64,000 nucleotides of DNA from CAVRZJ01 sp964594125 (GTDB lineage Bacteria; Acidobacteriota; Thermoanaerobaculia; Thermoanaerobaculales; Thermoanaerobaculaceae). The stretch is from positions 1 through 64,000 of the forward strand of contig CAZQLL010000015.1 of assembly GCA_964594125.1 (NCBI GenBank), read 5' to 3'. Position 1 is the first letter of the stretch, and each line of letters starts with the position of its first letter. The notes beneath the pieces were generated by a model. It was not told where the DNA came from. It saw only the letters and a list, made by a program, of their open reading frames with translations, and made no database searches. This document shows, one piece after another, positions 47,567 through 56,083 of this stretch. A program made the translations under genes and the position numbers.

Positions 47567-48147
47567 GCTTCATCAACTACGCCTCGCGCGAGATCAACTG
47601 CAAGATCGTCTACTACGGCCCCGGTCTGGGCGGCAAGACGACCAACCTGCAGTTCATCTACGAGCGCACCTCGCCGGCCAACAAGGGGCAGCTCATCTCG
47701 CTGGCCACCGAGACCGACCGCACGCTGTTCTTCGACTTCCTGCCGCTCGACCTCGGCACCGTGCGCGGCTTCCGCACCCGCTTCCACCTCTACACCGTGC
47801 CCGGCCAGGTGTTCTACGACGCGTCGCGCAAGCTCATCCTCAAGGGCGTCGACGGCGTGATCATGGTGGCGGACTCGCAGGAGATCCGCTGCGACGCCAA
47901 CCTCGAGTCGCTCGACAACCTCAAGATCAACCTGCGCGAGAACGGGTTCGACCTCGCGACCATCCCCTACGCGCTGCAGTTCAACAAGCGCGACCTGCCG
48001 GGCGCGATGCCGTTCGAGCAGATGCACAGGGACCTCAACGTCAAGGGCGAGCCGACGTTCGAGGCGGTCGCGCCGAAGGGGATCGGCGTCTTCGAGACGC
48101 TCAAGGCGGTCGCCAAGCAGGTGCTGCAGGAACTCTCGAAGAAGTAG
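47563..48147 (+). CDS. MglA-like small Ras-type GTPase
   Basis: 194 residues. Walker A GPGLGGKTT at residues 19-27, the MglA-type switch ATETDRTLFFDFLPLD, and the guanine motif NKRD. The TVPGQVFYD segment takes the place of the Ras DxxG switch II. In Myxococcus and Thermus such proteins set the leading cell pole for gliding and pili. The partner MglB overlaps it upstream. No type IV pilus or gliding genes are in the window, so motility is an inference. Confidence 0.93.
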   Translation: MSFINYASREINCKIVYYGPGLGGKTTNLQFIYERTSPANKGQLISLATETDRTLFFDFLPLDLGTVRGFRTRFHLYTVPGQVFYDASRKLILKGVDGVIMVADSQEIRCDANLESLDNLKINLRENGFDLATIPYALQFNKRDLPGAMPFEQMHRDLNVKGEPTFEAVAPKGIGVFETLKAVAKQVLQELSKK

Positions 48148-48280
48148 GCGGCCGGCGCCGCGGCGCGACGCCCGCCTCTCGCGAGAACCAGCGAACGGCG
48201 CCTGGTGCGCGTGCCGGCCGGCGGCACGGGGCGGGGCGCGGCCGCCCGCCGCCGTGCCTGCGGCGCGGCGCCGCGATGGC

Positions 48281-49060
48281 TCAGGAGCCCCCGGTCCAGC
48301 TGGGGAACCCCTCTCCCGCGAGCAGCGAGGCGACGCCCTGCCGGCACTCGGGGTGAACGCGCTGGGCGGCGTTGACGCGGGCGGCGAGGGCCAGGTGGGC
48401 GTCGAGGCCGGGCAGCGTCGTGGCGAGCAGCAGCCGCTTCGTCTCGGCGATCGCCGCGGGCGACGCCTTGCGCGCGATCGCCTCGGCGCGCGCCACGGCG
48501 CCCGCGCGCGCGTCCGCCGCGATCTCGTCGACGAGGCCGACGGCGAGCCCGCCGGCGGCGTCGAGGGGCTCCGGGTCGAGGAAGAGGCGGGCGAGCCGCG
48601 CCGGCGCCACCCGCCGCGGCAGGAACACCGAGATCAGCGCCGGCACAAACCCCAGGCGCACTTCGGAGAACTGCAGCCGCGCGTCGGGAGCGGCGACCAC
48701 CACGTCGCAGGCGGCGGCGAGGCCGAGACCGCCCCCGTAGGCGGCGCCGTGGACCGCGGCGACCGTCGGCAGCGGGCAGCGCAGCAGCGCGGTGTACGCG
48801 GCGGCGAGGCGGGTGGCGTCGGCGAGCCGCTCGGCGTCGCCCGCGTCGTTGAGCGCCTGCAGCTCCCTGAGGTTCGCCCCGGTGCAGAAGTGCCGGCCGG
48901 CGCCCGCGAGCACGAGGGCGCGGGCGCCGCCGCCGGCGGCGGCGACCAGTGCAGCGGTGAGCTCGCCGACCAGCGCCGCCTCGAGTGCGTTGCCGGTCTC
49001 CGGCCGGGACAGCTCGATGACGGCGACGACCCCTGCGCGCGAAGCGGTGACGGCGGCCAT
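48281..49060 (-). CDS. Enoyl-CoA hydratase/isomerase family protein (methylglutaconyl-CoA hydratase-like)
   Basis: Crotonase fold: GRHFCTGANL oxyanion loop, GAAYGGGLGLAAACD and FSEVRLGFVPALISVFL. The last segment resembles the methylglutaconyl-CoA hydratase group (LGLIPATISPYV), which acts in leucine breakdown. Of the two catalytic glutamates of classic hydratases, the first position holds G113 while E133 is kept, so it may be an isomerase or a variant hydratase. 259 residues, normal. Upstream of a membrane-anchored protein gene on the same strand. Confidence 0.85.
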   Translation of the reverse strand: MAAVTASRAGVVAVIELSRPETGNALEAALVGELTAALVAAAGGGARALVLAGAGRHFCTGANLRELQALNDAGDAERLADATRLAAAYTALLRCPLPTVAAVHGAAYGGGLGLAAACDVVVAAPDARLQFSEVRLGFVPALISVFLPRRVAPARLARLFLDPEPLDAAGGLAVGLVDEIAADARAGAVARAEAIARKASPAAIAETKRLLLATTLPGLDAHLALAARVNAAQRVHPECRQGVASLLAGEGFPSWTGGS

Positions 49061-49072
49061 GCGGCGATCGTA

Positions 49073-50161
49073 CTACCAGTCGAGCTCGATGCGCGCGCCG
49101 GCGGCGGTGACACGCCAGCGCGCGCCGCCGAGGCCGCGCGCGAGGCCGGCGGCGGTGCGCAGCGCCCGCGCCTCGCGGTCGAGCAGCGGCACGCCGGCGA
49201 GGGTGCCCGCGAGGCGCGCGGCCACGGCGGCGACAGCGGCGCCGCGCACGGCGCCCTCGTCCGCCGTCGGCGCGCCGGCGACCGCTGCCAGGCCGGCGGC
49301 CGCGCTGGCGAGCAGCAGCGCTTCGCCGGCGTCCTGCACCCACACCTCGCCGAGCACGCCGCGCCAGGCCGTCGGGGAGGCGCCGGCGGCGCGCCGCACG
49401 GCGCCGCGGAGAAACTCGGGGAGCAGATCGCCCGGCAGCGCCGCGGCCCAGGCGCCGTCCGCGCCGAGCCGGCAGCGCAGCGGCAGCGGCGCGGCGCCGC
49501 AACCGAGCGCCAGCGCGGCGGCCAGCCGGCAGGCGTCGGTGGCTTCCACGACGCTCTCGGCGCCTGCGGCGGGGAGGTCCGGTGAGGCGCCGTTCCACAC
49601 CGCCAGCGAGGCCCGCCCCGCCGCGGCGCGCCACTCCGCCGCGCCGATGACCGCCAGCGCCGCCAGCCGCTGTCCCGCCGCGCGCGGTGCGCCGCCGGAC
49701 TCGCCGGCGAGCAGCTCCGGCGCGGTCGCGACCGCGGTGAGCGCCTCGCCGCTGCGCAGCGCCACGCCGGCGCGCGCGGCGAGGAGCTCGACGGCGCGCG
49801 CGCTGCCGGGGCGCAGCCGGCCGCCGAGCGCGACGTCGCGGCCGCGCCACCACAGGAGGAGCGGTCCGTCGCACCCCGCGACGAGCGGCCGCAGCAACGG
49901 CTGCAGCCGCGCGAACGCCGGCCGCGCCGCCGGCGCGGCGAGCAGCGGCAGCGCCGCCGCCTGCGGGTGGCGGGCGAGCCAGCGGGCGGCGGTGCGCGGC
50001 TGCGCGATCGCGAGGCGGCCGTCCGCCCGCGGCGCGGCGGCGAGCGCGGCCGCGAGCTCGACGTCGGCGGCGGCGGGCGCCGCCGTCCACCAGCGCCACG
50101 CGAGCACGGCGGCGGCGAGTGCGAGAGCCGCTCCGGCGGCCGCCAGGACGAGGCGTTTCAT
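49073..50161 (-). CDS. Hypothetical membrane-anchored, Ala-rich protein
   Basis: 362 residues. One N-terminal transmembrane segment (about residues 5-25), then a mostly alanine/arginine-rich exported domain with a regular spacing of hydrophobic and basic positions. Such composition suits an extended helical structure. No family is recognised. The ATG at 50161 is placed where the hydrophobic segment starts (MKRLVLAAAG); the longer frame upstream is antisense of the glycosyltransferase gene. Its start is 28 bases from the divergent GT4 gene. Confidence 0.55.
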   Translation of the reverse strand: MKRLVLAAAGAALALAAAVLAWRWWTAAPAAADVELAAALAAAPRADGRLAIAQPRTAARWLARHPQAAALPLLAAPAARPAFARLQPLLRPLVAGCDGPLLLWWRGRDVALGGRLRPGSARAVELLAARAGVALRSGEALTAVATAPELLAGESGGAPRAAGQRLAALAVIGAAEWRAAAGRASLAVWNGASPDLPAAGAESVVEATDACRLAAALALGCGAAPLPLRCRLGADGAWAAALPGDLLPEFLRGAVRRAAGASPTAWRGVLGEVWVQDAGEALLLASAAAGLAAVAGAPTADEGAVRGAAVAAVAARLAGTLAGVPLLDREARALRTAAGLARGLGGARWRVTAAGARIELDW

Positions 50162-50188
50162 CGCGGCCGTAGTGTAAGCTACGCGGCG

Positions 50189-51481
50189 ATGGCCGGGCGC
50201 GTGCGGGTCACGCTGCGCTTCTTCTTCCACCTTTTCCGGGACGTCCTCGGCACCCTGCGCTCGTGGATCGCGCGCAAGTGGCGGCGGCACGTGCTGGGCG
50301 AGGAGGTATTGGCCGTCGGCGTCGACATCTTCCCGTTCTTCGAGAAGATGACCGGCGTCGGCTGGTACGAGTGGAACCTGCTCGCGCGCCTGCCCGAGGT
50401 CGACCCGGCGATCGAGCTGCACTTCTACGCCCACACCTTCGCCGCCCCCGACGAGGCGTCGCCGCCGGCGCTGCCCACCGCGCTGCGCTCGCGCTTCCGC
50501 TACCACCACATCCCGCCGGGGTTCCTGCTGCCGATCGCGCCGACGATCCGCTTCCTGCGCGCCGCCGTCGAGCCGGCGCTGCTTTTCTTGGACGGGCTGG
50601 ACGTCTTCTTCGCGCCGAACTTCTTCGTGCCGCGCCGCCACCTGCCGGCGGTGCGCGCGCTGGTGGCGACGGTGCACGACCTCGCGTTCCTGCGCCTGCC
50701 TCACACCGTGCAGCGCGAGACGCTCGACAACCTGCACCGCCACCTGCCGGGGGCGCTGTTCGCCTCGACCGCGCTGATCGCGGTGTCGCAGGCCACCGCC
50801 GACGACCTGGCGCAGCTCGCCGGCGTCAACCCGCGGCGGGTGCACGTCATCCACGAGGGCGTCGACCCCACGCTGGTCTCCGGCGACGGCATCGAGCCCA
50901 CCGGCCTGCCGCCGCGCTACCTGCTGTTCGTCTCGACGCTCGAGCCGCGCAAGAACGTGGTCAACCTGCTCGGCGGCTTCGCGCGGGCGGTCGCCGGCGG
51001 CTACCCCGGCAAGCTGCTGCTGGTCGGGCGCTGGGGGTGGCGGACGGAGGCGGCGCAGGAGGCGCTGCGCACCTCGCCGGTGCGCGACCGCATCGTCCAC
51101 CTCGACTACCTCGACCGCCGCGTCCTCGCGGTGGTGCTCAAGCGCGCCGAGGCGCTGGTGTTCCCTTCGCTGCTCGAGGGGTTCGGGCTGCCGGTGGTCG
51201 AGGCGATGGCGTGCGGGCTGCCGGTGATCACCTCGCGCCGCTCGTCGCTGCCAGAGGTCGCCGGCCACGCCGGGCTCTACGTCGACCCCGACGACCCCGC
51301 GGACATCGCCGCCGGCATCCTGCGCCTGGCCGGCGACGGCGAGCTGCGCGCCCGCCTGGCCGCCGCCGGGCGGGAGCGCGCCGCGCGCTTCCGCTGGGAC
51401 GCCGCGGCGCGCGCCACCGCCGGCGTGCTGCGCCGCGCCGCCGGACTCCCCGAGCGGCTGCCCGATGCGTATCGCGTTTGA
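50189..51481 (+). CDS. GT4-family glycosyltransferase
   Basis: Retaining GT-B glycosyltransferase. It has two Rossmann domains with THRHLPG-like acceptor loops and the GT4 signature E-G-F-G-L-P-V-V-E-A-M-A-C-G near residues 330-345. Before it, FVSTLEPRKNVVNLL is the usual nucleotide-sugar entry segment (FVGTLEPRKN). 430 residues. ATG at 50189. It overlaps the next glycosyltransferase by 17 bases; the two form a small glycan-building unit that probably makes a surface polysaccharide or glycolipid. No acceptor is identifiable. Confidence 0.9.
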   Translation: MAGRVRVTLRFFFHLFRDVLGTLRSWIARKWRRHVLGEEVLAVGVDIFPFFEKMTGVGWYEWNLLARLPEVDPAIELHFYAHTFAAPDEASPPALPTALRSRFRYHHIPPGFLLPIAPTIRFLRAAVEPALLFLDGLDVFFAPNFFVPRRHLPAVRALVATVHDLAFLRLPHTVQRETLDNLHRHLPGALFASTALIAVSQATADDLAQLAGVNPRRVHVIHEGVDPTLVSGDGIEPTGLPPRYLLFVSTLEPRKNVVNLLGGFARAVAGGYPGKLLLVGRWGWRTEAAQEALRTSPVRDRIVHLDYLDRRVLAVVLKRAEALVFPSLLEGFGLPVVEAMACGLPVITSRRSSLPEVAGHAGLYVDPDDPADIAAGILRLAGDGELRARLAAAGRERAARFRWDAAARATAGVLRRAAGLPERLPDAYRV

Positions 51482-52586
51482 CGCGCGGCCGCTGCTCGGC
51501 CAACGCACCGGCGTCGGCGTGTGGCTCGAGGGGCTGCTGCGCGGCCTGGCGGCCGACCCCGCCGTCGAGCTCGTGGCGTGCCTGCCGCGGCGCGCCGCGC
51601 TCGGTCTCGGCGACCTCGGCGCCCGCGTCGCGGCGGTCGCGCCGCCGCTGCCGCTGCCCGGCACGGTGTGGCTGCACACGCTCGCGGCCCCGCTCGCCGC
51701 CGGGCGCGCGGACGTCTACCTGGCGACGCTCGGCATCCTGCCGCGCCGCCTGCCGCTGCCGGCGGTGGTCGTCCTCCACGACCTCACGCCGCTCACCCGC
51801 CCGCGCCACCACACGCTCGCCAACCGCTTCTGCTTCAACGCCTATGTCGGCGAGTCGGTCTGCGATGCGGCGGCCGTGGTGTGCGTGTCGGAGGCGACGC
51901 GGCGTCGCCTGGCCGCGCGGTTCCCGCGCGCCGGCGCCGGGGCGCGGGTGATCGGTAACGGCGTCGACGCGTTCTTCGCGCCGGCCGACGAGGCCGAGGA
52001 GGCCGGCGAGGCCGCCGCGATCAGGGCGCGCCTGGCCGGCGGGCGGCCCTTCGTCGTCCAGCTCGGCACGCTCGAGCCGCGCAAGGGGATCGCCACGCTG
52101 CTCGCGGCGCACGCGCGGCTGCTGCGGGCGCGGCCGGACGCCCCGGACCTCGTGCTCGCCGGCGGGCGCGGCTGGGGCCGGCGCGGCCGCGAACGCGCGC
52201 TTGCCGCCCACCCCGACGCGGGGCGCGTGCACCTCCCGGGGTACGTCACCCGCGCCGACGCGCGCGCGCTGCTGCGCCACGCCGAGGCGGTGGTGCTCGC
52301 CGCCGAAGAGGAGGGGTTCGGCATGCCGCTCGCCGAGGCGCTGGCGCGCGGCGCCGCCTGCGTCGCCAGCGACGAGCCGGCGCTCGTGGAGCTCGCCGCC
52401 GGCGCGGCGCTGCACTTCGGCCGCGGTGACGCGGCGGCGCTCGCCGGCGCGCTCGAGCGCGCGCTGGCCGCACCCGAGCGTCGCCGTCTGCGCGCGGCGG
52501 CGCTCTCCCGCGCGGCGGCGCTGCGCTGGGAGCGCCGCCTGCCGGCCTGGCGCGCGCTGCTCGCCGAGGTCGCTGCGCGCACCTGA
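51465..52586 (+). CDS. Second GT4-family glycosyltransferase
   Basis: 373 residues, GT-B fold. An N-terminal GVGVWLEGLLRGL nucleotide or acceptor segment, the middle VVVLHDLTPLTRP motif, QLGTLEPRKG, and the GT4 catalytic pattern EEEGFGMPLAEALARG. The frame starts inside the preceding gene (17-base overlap), indicating coupling. The downstream 483 bases show no gene. Confidence 0.88.
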   Translation: MRIAFDARPLLGQRTGVGVWLEGLLRGLAADPAVELVACLPRRAALGLGDLGARVAAVAPPLPLPGTVWLHTLAAPLAAGRADVYLATLGILPRRLPLPAVVVLHDLTPLTRPRHHTLANRFCFNAYVGESVCDAAAVVCVSEATRRRLAARFPRAGAGARVIGNGVDAFFAPADEAEEAGEAAAIRARLAGGRPFVVQLGTLEPRKGIATLLAAHARLLRARPDAPDLVLAGGRGWGRRGRERALAAHPDAGRVHLPGYVTRADARALLRHAEAVVLAAEEEGFGMPLAEALARGAACVASDEPALVELAAGAALHFGRGDAAALAGALERALAAPERRRLRAAALSRAAALRWERRLPAWRALLAEVAART

Positions 52587-53069
52587 GCAGCCGCATCACC
52601 GCCCGCCCTCGCGAGACGAACGGTAGCGGCGGGGGCCGTCGCGGAACGCGGGGTGCCCGCCCGGCGCCCGCGCCGCGGCCCGGCCTTCCCGCGCGCGCTC
52701 CCCCGGGTGGCGGACGAGGCGGCGCAGGGGATGCGGTGCGGGGCTCGGCGCCGGGGGCGGGATGCTGTTGTCGACAGTGGAAGAGCGAGTGAGCTTGACC
52801 GGGCGCCGATGCGACACGTGGACCTTCACTCCCTCGTGCGGCATGGCCGGCACCCGGCAGATGCAGAGACGGCACACCGTTGATCCATGGGTCCTTGCGG
52901 CTGCGTCTCGGCGGAGACTCTTGCGCGCCTCCGGCGCAGGCGGTGCCCCTGATGCCCGATCCCGGCGCGTGTCGGATTCCGTCGGGTTCGCGCGGCCGTT
53001 GCCAGATGCTCCCCGCTCGCCCCCCAGTGCCTCTCGCCGTTCTCTGTGCTAGCCTCGGCGCGCACGGCG
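52587..53069. other. 483-bp gap without a recognised gene
   Basis: Mixed composition, slightly lower GC in its second half. No RNA family, strong hairpin-plus-T terminator or repeat copy was recognised. A promoter for the following phosphohexomutase is expected but not identified. An unannotated small RNA cannot be excluded. Confidence 0.3.
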
Positions 53070-54491
53070 ATGATTCGCTTCGCGACCTCCGGCTGGCGCG
53101 GCATCGTGGGCCAGGACTTCACCTTCCGCAACGTGCGGCTGGTGCTCGACGCCGCCGTGGCGGCGCTGCGCGGGCGCGGCGGCTGCCGCCGGGCGGTGGT
53201 CTCCTACGACACCCGCCTGCTCTCCGAGAAGCTCGCCCGCGAAGCGATCAACGTCTTCACCCACCACGGAATCGAGGCGGTGCTGTCGGACCGCGACCTG
53301 CCCACACCGGGCCTGGCGCACGCCACCCGGGAGCAGGGCGCCGACCTCGGCGTGATGTTCACGGGCTCGCACAACGGGCCGGAGTACAACGGCGTCAAGC
53401 TGTACACCGGCGACGGCGCGCCGGCGCAGCGCGACCTGCTGGGTGCGATCGAGGCGGAAAGCGACCGGCGCGACGCCGAGTTCGACGATTTCTTCGTGCC
53501 GCAGCGCCAGCTCGGCGCACGCGCGGGGCTCGGCGACGGCTACCTCGCGCTGCTCGCGCGTGCGGTGGACTGGGACGCGGTGCGCGCCTCGGGCCTCGTC
53601 GTCGCGGTGGACCCGCTGTTCGGTACCGCGCGCGAGTTCCTCGACCGCGTGCTGCTCGCCAACGGCATCACGTGCCATGTCGTGCACAGCACGAAGGATC
53701 CCTACTTCGGCGGCTATGCGCCCGAGTGCACGCCCTCGAACCTCGCACGCCTGCGCGAGCTGGTGAGGGAGACCGGCGCCGGGCTCGGGCTGGCGACCGA
53801 CGGCGACGCCGACCGTTTCGGGATCATCGACGCGGCGTGCCGGCCGGTCCCGCCCAACCTGGCGATCGCGCTCGTGATCGACTACCTGGTGCGGCGGCGG
53901 GGGCTGCGCGCCGGCATCGGCCGCACGATCGCCACCACACGCATGGTCGACCGGATTGCGGCGGCGGCCGGCTGCGAGGTGATGGAGACGCCGGTCGGCT
54001 TCTACCACTTCGCCCCGCACCTGCTCTCGGGGAGGCTCGCGGTGGCGGCCGAGGAGTCGGCCGGGCTGGGCCTGGGAGCGCACCTGCCGGAGCGCGACGG
54101 CATCCTGGCGGCGCTGCTGGTCGCCGAGATGCTGGCGGTGGAGCGGCGCACACTCGACGAGCTGGCGCGCGACCTGTACGCGCGCTGCGGCGAGCTGGTG
54201 TCGCGGCGCGTCGAGGCGCCGCTCAGCGAGCGCGCGCTGGCGGCGCTGGCGGCGCTCGCCGAGCGCTCGTTCACTGAGCTCGCGGGTTGCGCGGTGGTGC
54301 GCGAGGACCACGCCGACGGGCTGCTGCTCGAGCTCGCCGGCGGCGGCTGGGTTCTCCTGCGGGCGGCGCGCACGGAGCCGAAGCTGCGGGTGTATGCGGA
54401 GGCGACGTCGAGCCGCCAGTTGCGCGACCTGGTGCGCGCGGCGAGAAGGCTGATCAACGAGCTCGAGGAGGAGAGGCATGTTCGAGATTGA
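53070..54491 (+). CDS. Phosphoglucomutase/phosphomannomutase family protein
   Basis: Interconverts hexose 1- and 6-phosphates through a phosphoserine. S100 in the active-site loop FTGSHNGPEYNGVK (usual TASHNP), metal loop TDGDADRF, sugar-recognition segment AEESAG, and a C-terminal RTEPKLRVYAEA phosphate-binding loop. 473 residues. ATG at 53070. It overlaps eno by 14 bases. The Gly for Ala in the loop and the missing SG before TEPK set it apart from GlmM, so PGM, PMM or another hexosamine mutase are all possible. Confidence 0.9.
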   Translation: MIRFATSGWRGIVGQDFTFRNVRLVLDAAVAALRGRGGCRRAVVSYDTRLLSEKLAREAINVFTHHGIEAVLSDRDLPTPGLAHATREQGADLGVMFTGSHNGPEYNGVKLYTGDGAPAQRDLLGAIEAESDRRDAEFDDFFVPQRQLGARAGLGDGYLALLARAVDWDAVRASGLVVAVDPLFGTAREFLDRVLLANGITCHVVHSTKDPYFGGYAPECTPSNLARLRELVRETGAGLGLATDGDADRFGIIDAACRPVPPNLAIALVIDYLVRRRGLRAGIGRTIATTRMVDRIAAAAGCEVMETPVGFYHFAPHLLSGRLAVAAEESAGLGLGAHLPERDGILAALLVAEMLAVERRTLDELARDLYARCGELVSRRVEAPLSERALAALAALAERSFTELAGCAVVREDHADGLLLELAGGGWVLLRAARTEPKLRVYAEATSSRQLRDLVRAARRLINELEEERHVRD

Positions 54492-55758
54492 GACGGTCAT
54501 CGGTCGTGAGGTCCTGGATTCCCGCGGCAACCCGACGGTGGAGGCCGAGGTCGTGCTGTCCGGCGGCGCGGTCGGGCACGCCATCGTGCCTTCCGGCGCC
54601 TCGACGGGCACGCGCGAGGCGCTGGAGCTGCGCGACGGCGACCGGCAGCGCTATCGCGGCAAGGGTGTCCTCAAGGCGGCGGAGAACGTCAACGGCGAGA
54701 TCGCGGATCACCTCGAGGGGATGGACGCGCGCGACCAGCAGGCGATCGACGCGGCGTTGATCGAGCTCGACGCGACGCCGGACAAGAGCCGCCTGGGCGC
54801 CAACGCGATCCTCGCGGTGTCGCTGGCGACGGCGCGCGCCGCCGCCGAGCAGAGCGGCCTGCCGCTGTACCGCTACCTCGGCGGCACCGGCGCCCGGGTC
54901 CTCCCGGTGCCGTGCATGAACCTCATCAACGGCGGCGCCCACGCCGACAACTCGCTGGACGTGCAGGAGTTCATGGCGGTGCCGTGGGGGTTCGACTCGT
55001 TCGCCTCGGCGCTGCGCGCCGGCGTCGAGGTGTTCCACGCTCTGCGCGACCGCCTCAAGGCGGCCAAGCACGTCACGGCGGTCGGCGACGAGGGGGGGTT
55101 CGCCCCGAACCTGCCCAGCAACCGCGCCGCGCTCGAGTTCCTTGTCGGCGCGATCTCGGACGCCGGGTACCGCCCCGGCAAGGAGGTCGCGATCGCGCTC
55201 GACGTCGCCGGCAGCGAACTGCGCACCGGCGAGGGATACTTCCTTCCCGGCGAGGGGCGCCACGGGATCGAGGCGCAGGACCTGATCGCACTCTACCAGG
55301 AGTGGGTGCGCGACTTCCCGATCGTCTCGATCGAGGACGGCCTCGCCGAGGACGACTGGGACGGCTGGAAGCTGCTCGAGGAGAAGCTCGGCGGCGAGGT
55401 GATGCTGGTCGGCGACGACATCTTCGTCACCAACCCGGCGATCATCGCGCGCGGCATCGAGGCCGGCATCGCCAATGCGGTGCTGATCAAGCTCAACCAG
55501 ATCGGCACCCTCTCCGAGACGCAGGAGGCACTGCGACTGACGCTGCACCACGGGTGGCGCGCGATGGTGTCGCACCGCTCCGGCGAGAGCGAGGACTCGA
55601 CGATCGCGGATCTCGTGGTCGCGTCGGGGTCCGGGCTGATCAAGACGGGGTCGGCGTCGCGCGGCGAGCGGATCGCCAAGTACAACCGCCTGCTGCGCAT
55701 CGAGGAGGAGCTCGGCGACGCCGCCCGCTTCGCCGGGAGAGAGCTGTTCGGCGCGTGA
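54478..55758 (+). CDS. eno: Enolase
   Basis: Converts 2-phosphoglycerate to phosphoenolpyruvate. SGASTGTREALELRD loop, GDEGGFAPNL, SIEDGLAEDDWDGW, GDDIFVTN, LIKLNQIGTLSE (catalytic Lys) and VSHRSGESED. 426 residues, normal. It starts within the end of the phosphohexomutase gene, and its stop overlaps the FtsB-like gene (GTGA). It is separate from the lower-glycolysis operon at 9-12 kb. Confidence 0.97.
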   Translation: MFEIETVIGREVLDSRGNPTVEAEVVLSGGAVGHAIVPSGASTGTREALELRDGDRQRYRGKGVLKAAENVNGEIADHLEGMDARDQQAIDAALIELDATPDKSRLGANAILAVSLATARAAAEQSGLPLYRYLGGTGARVLPVPCMNLINGGAHADNSLDVQEFMAVPWGFDSFASALRAGVEVFHALRDRLKAAKHVTAVGDEGGFAPNLPSNRAALEFLVGAISDAGYRPGKEVAIALDVAGSELRTGEGYFLPGEGRHGIEAQDLIALYQEWVRDFPIVSIEDGLAEDDWDGWKLLEEKLGGEVMLVGDDIFVTNPAIIARGIEAGIANAVLIKLNQIGTLSETQEALRLTLHHGWRAMVSHRSGESEDSTIADLVVASGSGLIKTGSASRGERIAKYNRLLRIEEELGDAARFAGRELFGA

Positions 55759-56078
55759 GGGTGACGGCGCGCCGCGCGCTGCTGGTTGTCGGCCCGCTGC
55801 TCGTCGCGCTTGTGGGGTGGGGATGGTGGCAGGGCGCCGCGAGGGTACGCGAGACGCGGCGCGAGCTCGCCCAGCTCCGGCAGCGCCTGGAGGCGCTCGA
55901 TGCCGAGAGGTCCCGGCTGGCGCGTGAGGTAGAGTCTCTCAAGGAGGAACGCGCGGCGCGCGCTCGCGCAGCGCGCGAAGCGCTCGACGTGACGGCGCCC
56001 GGCGAGGTGCTGGTGGTGCTGCCGGCGGAGACTCCGGTGCCGGTCGCCGTGGACCGTGGGTCCGGAACGAGGAACTAG
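55755..56078 (+). CDS. FtsB/DivIC-like septum protein
   Basis: 107 residues. A short cytoplasmic start is followed by one transmembrane helix (about residues 7-27), a leucine/arginine/glutamate coiled coil (about 30-75), and an extracytoplasmic end with PGEVLVVLP. This is the FtsB layout, and adjacency to eno is widespread. GTG start overlapping the eno stop. It should act in the FtsQBL division complex. Confidence 0.85.
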   Translation: MRVTARRALLVVGPLLVALVGWGWWQGAARVRETRRELAQLRQRLEALDAERSRLAREVESLKEERAARARAAREALDVTAPGEVLVVLPAETPVPVAVDRGSGTRN

Positions 56079-56083
56079 GAGCG

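Noticed and set aside
52587..53069. A short coding gene in the 483-base gap
   Set aside because: The open frames lack a ribosome site and family similarity and are crossed by stops in the other frames without codon bias.
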